Of a stretch of 10,448 bases of DNA, positions 6,467 to 10,448 are shown one piece after another (the first letter of the stretch is position 1; each line of letters starts with the position of its first letter). The position numbers were made by a program, and so were the translations under genes. Under the pieces are notes generated by a model. The model saw only the letters and a program-made list of their open reading frames with translations, was not told the origin of the DNA and ran no database searches. This DNA is from an uncultured Porphyromonadaceae bacterium (GTDB lineage: Bacteria; Bacteroidota; Bacteroidia; Bacteroidales; Muribaculaceae): positions 1 to 10,448 of the forward strand of contig CAMWZB010000022.1 of NCBI GenBank assembly GCA_947178655.1, written 5' to 3'.

Positions 6467-6757
6467 TTAATGCAGTATGACGTTGTCTATGACATCAGCG
6501 CCGACGGCATCGTTCAGCCGCCGGGCGAGCTGTGCGCGCACGTATCCGAGCTCTTCTTTCAGCGAGGCCGAGCTGATGAATACATGCAGCAGACGGTCCT
6601 TGACGTAGAGTCGCGTGGTGTAGGCGGCGATGTTACGCCCTGCTACGGCGGGCCACATCGACTCCACCGAGCGGCGCGAATACTCCGGGCGCATCCCGGT
6701 GGCGTCGATCATGCGGCGGATGATTTCGTCGATGCGCAGAGGTTCGGTGCGTTTCAT
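6467..6757 (-). CDS. DUF721 (DciA-like) protein
   Basis: A 96-residue protein of the DUF721 family, whose better-known member DciA loads or supports the replicative helicase DnaB in bacteria lacking DnaC or DnaI. Supporting features are the N-terminal helix with EIIRRMIDATGM, the conserved tryptophan in SMWPAVAGRNIAAYT (33-47), and the strand-helix segment LLHVFISSASLKEELGYVRAQL (56-77) ending in NVILH. The ATG at 6757 overlaps the recF stop as ATGA, which fixes the start. A longer frame from 6820 adds residues encoded inside recF and is rejected. Coupling to recF supports a role in DNA replication or repair. That it acts as a helicase loader here is inference. Confidence 0.85.
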   Translation of the reverse strand: MKRTEPLRIDEIIRRMIDATGMRPEYSRRSVESMWPAVAGRNIAAYTTRLYVKDRLLHVFISSASLKEELGYVRAQLARRLNDAVGADVIDNVILH

Positions 6758-7863
6758 ACGGTGACGGGGCTGAATTGGCCGCGCTCGACGTGCCATAGGC
6801 GATAGTTGTCGGCTTCGCACGGGATGTCGGTCACTATCTCGTCGAGGTGGCGTCGGTTTGTGTCGGTGATGAATATCTGCCCGAATGTGTCGGACGATCC
6901 TACGATACCCATGATGCGGCTCACTCGTCCGGCATCGAGTTTGTCGAAGATGTCGTCGAGCAGCAGCAGCGGCTTGATGCCGAGGGATTCGCGCAGGAGT
7001 TCGTATTGGGCGAAGCGCAGCGCAGTGGTGAATGTCTTGGTCTGTCCCTGCGAGGCGGTGCGGCGCACGGGCATGCTGTCGGATGTGAAGAGTATGTCGT
7101 CGCGGTGTGGTCCGGAGGCGGTGTAGTGCAGCGCGCGGTCGCGTGTACGCATCGATGCCAGATGGGCGGCCAGTCCCTGCGGATAATCCGTGTGGACGTA
7201 TTCAAGCGCAGCTTCTTCGGCGCCGTCAGATATTGCGCGGTAGTATGGTCCGAATATTTCGGACAGCCTGCGAATAGTTTTCTCGCGCTGCGAAGTGATG
7301 TATACTTCGGCCATTTCGAGCTGTAGCTCGAGTGCGTCGAATATGCTGTCGTCGCCGTTCTCGTCGCGCAGGAGGCGGTTGCGCTGCTCCAGTGCGGCAT
7401 TGTAGCGGATGAGGGTGTCCAGATAGCGGCCGTCGCTCTGCGATATTATCTGGTCGATGAATCGTCGACGCTCGGCCGGTTCGCCTCCGGCCAGTTCCAT
7501 GTCGGCGGGGGAGAGGAGGACCAGCGGGAATGCTCCGATGTGTTCGGTGAGGCGCTGGTAGGTTTTGCCGCCGCGTTTGAATGTTTTTCGGGAGCCCCGG
7601 CGGAGAGCGGCTGTGATTTCCTCGTCAAGTCCGCGGCGGTAGTATTCACCGCGCAGCGAGGCGACGACTTCGCCTCGCCGTACGAGCAGGGCGTCCTGTG
7701 CGCCCGTGAAACTGCGGCAGAAACTGAGGAAGTAGAGGGCGTCCAGCAGGTTGCTCTTGCCCATGCCGTTGTCGCCCAGGAAGCAGTTTATCTTGGGGGA
7801 AAAGTCGAGCCGTACATGCTCGATGTTCTTGAATCCGGTGAGCGACAGCGACTTGAGTATCAT
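6754..7863 (-). CDS. recF: DNA replication and repair protein RecF
   Basis: RecF is an SMC-like ATPase that binds gapped DNA and, with RecO and RecR, helps load RecA at stalled forks. The 369-residue length is normal. Visible motifs are the start SLTGFKNIEHVRLDFSP, Walker A GDNGMGKSNLLDALYF (30-45), LLSPADMELAGGEPAERRRF (116-135), the signature motif ASQGQTKTF (270-278), and Walker B with D-loop PLLLLDDIFDKLD (298-310). The start MILKSL is clear. It lies 37 bases after the esterase gene, across an A-rich leader, and is coupled to the DUF721 gene by an ATGA overlap. dnaA, dnaN and gyrB, its companions in many other phyla, are absent from the window. Confidence 0.95.
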   Translation of the reverse strand: MILKSLSLTGFKNIEHVRLDFSPKINCFLGDNGMGKSNLLDALYFLSFCRSFTGAQDALLVRRGEVVASLRGEYYRRGLDEEITAALRRGSRKTFKRGGKTYQRLTEHIGAFPLVLLSPADMELAGGEPAERRRFIDQIISQSDGRYLDTLIRYNAALEQRNRLLRDENGDDSIFDALELQLEMAEVYITSQREKTIRRLSEIFGPYYRAISDGAEEAALEYVHTDYPQGLAAHLASMRTRDRALHYTASGPHRDDILFTSDSMPVRRTASQGQTKTFTTALRFAQYELLRESLGIKPLLLLDDIFDKLDAGRVSRIMGIVGSSDTFGQIFITDTNRRHLDEIVTDIPCEADNYRLWHVERGQFSPVTV

Positions 7864-7900
7864 TCTTTAGATGTCTTTTTTTTGAGCAGGAGTACCTTTT

Positions 7901-8707
7901 TTACTTCGCCTTGTCGAATGCCTCCTTGAAGAAAAGAAGGTGATAGAGAATCGAATTCTTCCAGTAAGTACCGGAGTGTCCTCCGGGCCGCACGGTGTAG
8001 TCATGCTTTACGCCGGCTTTGAGCATGCTGTCGTGAAGTTCGTTGTTGACTTTGAAGAAGAAGTCGTCCGATCCGCAGTCGAAAGTTATGTTCTGTCCGT
8101 TCGCGGCCATTGCCGGTACGAGTGTGGCAACGGTGTATTTGCTCCAGTCGGTCTTGTCGGGAGAGCCGATTCTCTCGGCCATCTTCCACTTGCCCGGGAA
8201 GGGCCGGATGTCCACGCCTCCGCTCATGCTTCCCATTGAGCCGAATACGTCGGGATGGCGGGTGGCCAGCCACATGGCGCCGTGGCCGCCCATGCTGAGA
8301 CCGGTGATGGCACGGTGCGCGGCATCCCTGACGGTGGGGTAGTGGCTGTCGATGTAGGGCACTACGCTTTTGATGATGGCATCTTCCATCTGCACGGAGG
8401 GGTCGACGGGAGAGTTCCAGTACCAGGTGTCGCGGCCGTCAGGCATCACCATGACCATTCCGTACAGGTCAGCCAGTTCGGCGATGCGGGGTTGTAGGCC
8501 GTACCATGTCTTGTGGTTGCCGCCGAATCCGTTCAGGAGGTATACAGTGTCGTATTTGTCTTTGGCATAATCGCCCACTGTGGGCTGTATCACAACAACT
8601 TCAAGTGGTGTTTCGAGGTGCGGAGTGGCTACGGCGATAGTGTCGACTCTGAATGCCTGAGCCGACAGTGTGATTAGGAGTGCCGCGAGGGCGATGAGTT
8701 TTTTCAT
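7901..8707 (-). CDS. Secreted alpha/beta hydrolase, esterase D / CE1-like
   Basis: A 268-residue protein with an N-terminal signal peptide (MKKLIALAALLITLSAQA, likely cleaved before F19), so it acts outside the cytoplasm. The fold is the putative-esterase type found in esterase D, feruloyl and acetyl-xylan esterases. Supporting motifs are LLNGFGGNHKTWYG (57-70, oxyanion region), VMPDGRDTWYWNSP (87-100), the nucleophile elbow GLSMGGHGA (136-144, S138), GSDDFF (212-217, acid at D214 or D215) and PGGHSGTYW (241-249, H244). The triad is complete. No carbohydrate-binding module or T9SS sorting domain is present. Whether the substrate is a plant-fibre ester or another ester cannot be decided. It lies 17 bases after the DUF4831 gene. 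Confidence 0.85.
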   Translation of the reverse strand: MKKLIALAALLITLSAQAFRVDTIAVATPHLETPLEVVVIQPTVGDYAKDKYDTVYLLNGFGGNHKTWYGLQPRIAELADLYGMVMVMPDGRDTWYWNSPVDPSVQMEDAIIKSVVPYIDSHYPTVRDAAHRAITGLSMGGHGAMWLATRHPDVFGSMGSMSGGVDIRPFPGKWKMAERIGSPDKTDWSKYTVATLVPAMAANGQNITFDCGSDDFFFKVNNELHDSMLKAGVKHDYTVRPGGHSGTYWKNSILYHLLFFKEAFDKAK

Positions 8708-8724
8708 GAGTATGTCGTGTTTGA

Positions 8725-9816
8725 TTATTGTGCTGCCGGCTCAAGTTTTACAACGGATCCGGTCGTGGTGTAATATATGAGCGAGTAGGGCTCTTTCTTG
8801 TCTGTGAAAAGCGCAGGGTTAAGGCCGAAGACCACTCCGAGCTGAGCCACCGGGATTTCTGCCGAAGCCACTGTCCGTCCCTGCCAGCTGACGCTGACGA
8901 GCGCCGTTCCGGGTATATTGTATGCCAGGCCTCCTTTTGGGAAGGTCGTTGTGACACCTTTTTCGTCAGCTGGAAGTTCGCCGCGCTCGAGCACGCTGAT
9001 GTAAAGGGTGATGGGTGCGCCTGCGAGATTGTCTGCTTCGATAAGGCCGTCAACGGCCGACAGCCGGGCCACCACCTCGGCAGAAGTGTCGGCCGAGTCA
9101 GGCTCGAAGGAATAGCGGCGCACTTCGGTGCGTGTCTGCCGGACTCCTGCGAACATGGCTGTAAGGGCGGCTTCCTGAGCTGCGAGGTTGTTCAGGACCA
9201 GTTTCATGGCGTCGCCGTCGGCCGGCGGATTCTCGGCTTGTCCCGAGAGTATGTCGGAGCGGGTCTCGCGAAGCTCGAATATGCGCTGGGCGGCCAGCTC
9301 GGCTTTCTTTGAGGTGGCGGAGCTGCGTGCCATGTCCTGGGTGACGGCCTGACGTGCTTCAGGGGTGTCGAGCGGCGATGGCGCGGCCGGGCGTGCCACC
9401 GGTATGGCCGGAGTGACAGAGGATGCCGTCTCATCGGTGTTGACTGACATGGGGAGGTTCTCGGGCGAGAGGTTCATGAATACCGATGTCCCGTTCTTGA
9501 ACTGAGCCACCCAGCGGTTGTCGGGGTCGGCCACTCCTCGGGGAACGATGATGACATCCTTCACGGTGGCTGTGCTCCTCGGCGCCGTTATGGCGTCGGT
9601 GATGCCGAGATGCCGACGTGCGTAGTTGTAGAATTCGCCGGGACGCTCGTCTGTGATTTCGGCTTCGATATATATGTCAAGAGCGGTCTTCGGCAGAGAA
9701 TAGACGAGCCCGTATTCGTTCGATTTTCCGGCTGTGATCTTCTGTGAGGTCTGCGCAACCATGGGAAGAGCCAGTGCGAAAGCGGCAACTGCCGCGGCCA
9801 GATGCTTCATAGTCAT
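8725..9816 (-). CDS. Secreted DUF4831 family protein
   Basis: A 363-residue protein of a Bacteroidota family of unknown function. It starts with a signal peptide (KHLAAAVAAFALALPMVAQ), implying periplasmic or outer-membrane location. Family-typical segments are the early KTALDIYIEAEITDERPGEF (43-62) with YARRHLGI, KDVIIVPRGVADPDNRW (86-102), and the mid-protein FELRETRSDILSGQAENPPA (180-199) followed by a helix ending MFAGV. Between them (about 131-165) is a Pro/Ala-rich, probably flexible linker. The C-terminal half looks like beta strands ending with YSLIYYTTTGSVVKL. The ATG at 9816 overlaps the nnrD stop as ATGA; a second ATG at 9810 is also possible. No catalytic residues are recognised. 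Confidence 0.8.
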   Translation of the reverse strand: MTMKHLAAAVAAFALALPMVAQTSQKITAGKSNEYGLVYSLPKTALDIYIEAEITDERPGEFYNYARRHLGITDAITAPRSTATVKDVIIVPRGVADPDNRWVAQFKNGTSVFMNLSPENLPMSVNTDETASSVTPAIPVARPAAPSPLDTPEARQAVTQDMARSSATSKKAELAAQRIFELRETRSDILSGQAENPPADGDAMKLVLNNLAAQEAALTAMFAGVRQTRTEVRRYSFEPDSADTSAEVVARLSAVDGLIEADNLAGAPITLYISVLERGELPADEKGVTTTFPKGGLAYNIPGTALVSVSWQGRTVASAEIPVAQLGVVFGLNPALFTDKKEPYSLIYYTTTGSVVKLEPAAQ

Positions 9817-10448
9817 TGATTCTTGGTGTTGTTGGACTCCCGGTTCTGCCGGGGGTTGAGGATGGAGTCTATGGCCGGACCTATGGCGTCGGCGATGTCT
9901 TCGGAAGTGGTGCCCTGGATGCCGTTCAGGCGGGCAGCGAGGCGTCCGGCCACACCGTGGACGTACACTGCGACAACTGCCGCCACTTCCGGCACAAGTT
10001 TCTGAGCCAGGAATCCAGCCATAAGACCGGTGAGGACATCGCCGCTTCCGGCCGTGGCGAGCGCCTCGGTGCCGGAGGAGTTGACGACGATTGAGCCGTC
10101 AGGCCATACGGTGAGCGTATAGTGGCCCTTCAGGACGATGATGATCTTGTGTCGTGCGGCCATCTCGAGCGCTTTGAGCACACGTGAGGCGTGCGAGCTC
10201 TGGGCGCCGAATATGCGGTCGAATTCACCGGCGTGCGGCGTCAGGATGGAGCGTGGCGGAATGAAATCCACCATCGAGGGCTTGACTGTGAGGCAGTTGA
10301 GCGCATCTGCGTCAAGTATCAGCGGCTTGGACGAAGCGAAACATGCCTTGAGGAATATCTCTAATCCGGCCACGGTGGCGTCGGAGTGCCCGAGTCCCGG
10401 GCCGATGGCTATGCCGTCGTACTCGCGGTCGGTGTCGAAGTCCTGTAT
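9813..10448 (-). CDS. nnrD: NAD(P)H-hydrate dehydratase, C-terminal part (5' end off window)
   Basis: The enzyme repairs damaged NADH or NADPH hydrates by ADP- or ATP-dependent dehydration. The frame is open to the right edge, giving 211 visible residues; a GTG at 10373 lies inside the domain and is not a real start, because the residues before it include the family motif AIGPGLG. Further motifs are DADALN, LTPHAGEFDR, LKGHYT and the nucleotide and catalytic loop ATAGSGDVLTG, whose Asp is the expected catalytic residue (ribokinase-like fold). Many bacterial homologs are fused to an N-terminal NAD(P)HX epimerase (NnrE); that part, if present, is beyond the window. The tail after about residue 195 (NPRQNRESNNTKNQ) is polar and probably disordered. 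The stop overlaps the DUF4831 start. Confidence 0.92.
   Translation of the reverse strand: MQDFDTDREYDGIAIGPGLGHSDATVAGLEIFLKACFASSKPLILDADALNCLTVKPSMVDFIPPRSILTPHAGEFDRIFGAQSSHASRVLKALEMAARHKIIIVLKGHYTLTVWPDGSIVVNSSGTEALATAGSGDVLTGLMAGFLAQKLVPEVAAVVAVYVHGVAGRLAARLNGIQGTTSEDIADAIGPAIDSILNPRQNRESNNTKNQ

Noticed and set aside
6758..6820. Earlier start for the DUF721 gene
   Set aside because: The added residues are Arg/Pro-rich, lie inside recF, and the later ATG forms a clean ATGA overlap.
6847..7400. Long overlapping frames on both strands inside recF
   Set aside because: They are shadow frames; RecF motifs in the chosen frame are continuous from start to end.
7864..7900. Terminator or promoter between the esterase and recF genes
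   Set aside because: There are A runs on the coding strand but no stable stem and no TAnnTTTG match; it looks like an A-rich translation leader.
10371..10373. GTG start for the nnrD gene
   Set aside because: The frame is open upstream to the edge and encodes the conserved GPGLG motif there, so the gene begins outside the window.

Overview
The window looks like a chromosomal stretch of a GC-rich gut-type Bacteroidales bacterium; Muribaculaceae or a relative is a guess. The case rests on three things: a PorX-type response regulator with a PglZ domain (a regulator of the type IX secretion system of Bacteroidota), a DUF4831 protein, and -7 promoter boxes of the TAnnTTTG form used by the Bacteroidota housekeeping sigma factor. 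No species can be assigned from the sequence alone. Every confident gene lies on the minus strand, so the text reads from the right edge to the left.

Right block, 10448 to about 6048. The C-terminal part of an NAD(P)H-hydrate dehydratase (nnrD domain, cut by the right edge) is followed by a secreted DUF4831 protein, a secreted esterase of the esterase D type, recF, a DUF721/DciA-like protein and a hotdog acyl-CoA thioesterase. nnrD/DUF4831 and recF/DUF721 overlap by the ATGA type; the other gaps are 11 to 37 bases, so this may be one transcript.

Middle and left block, 5955 to 275. After a spacer of about 125 bases with a good -7 box come ptb and buk (phosphate butyryltransferase and butyrate kinase: acyl-CoA to acyl-phosphate to acid plus ATP), a secreted glycerophosphodiester phosphodiesterase, porX, tsaE (ATPase for the t6A tRNA modification) and birA (biotin protein ligase without a DNA-binding domain). 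The last four genes are joined by three successive 4-base ATGA overlaps, implying translational coupling. The block mixes fermentation energy, lipid-head-group salvage, secretion control, tRNA modification and cofactor attachment; nothing shows that these act as one pathway.

Left edge, 1 to 274. This is the only part that ordinary genes do not explain. It holds two near-identical 30-base tandem units plus a third diverged one running off the edge, a 28-base inverted repeat whose only mismatch becomes a G-U pair in minus-strand RNA, and a promoter-like pair of boxes pointing left. Frames are open across the repeats on both strands. It may be a repeated intergenic element or the start of a repeat-bearing gene; the window does not decide between these.
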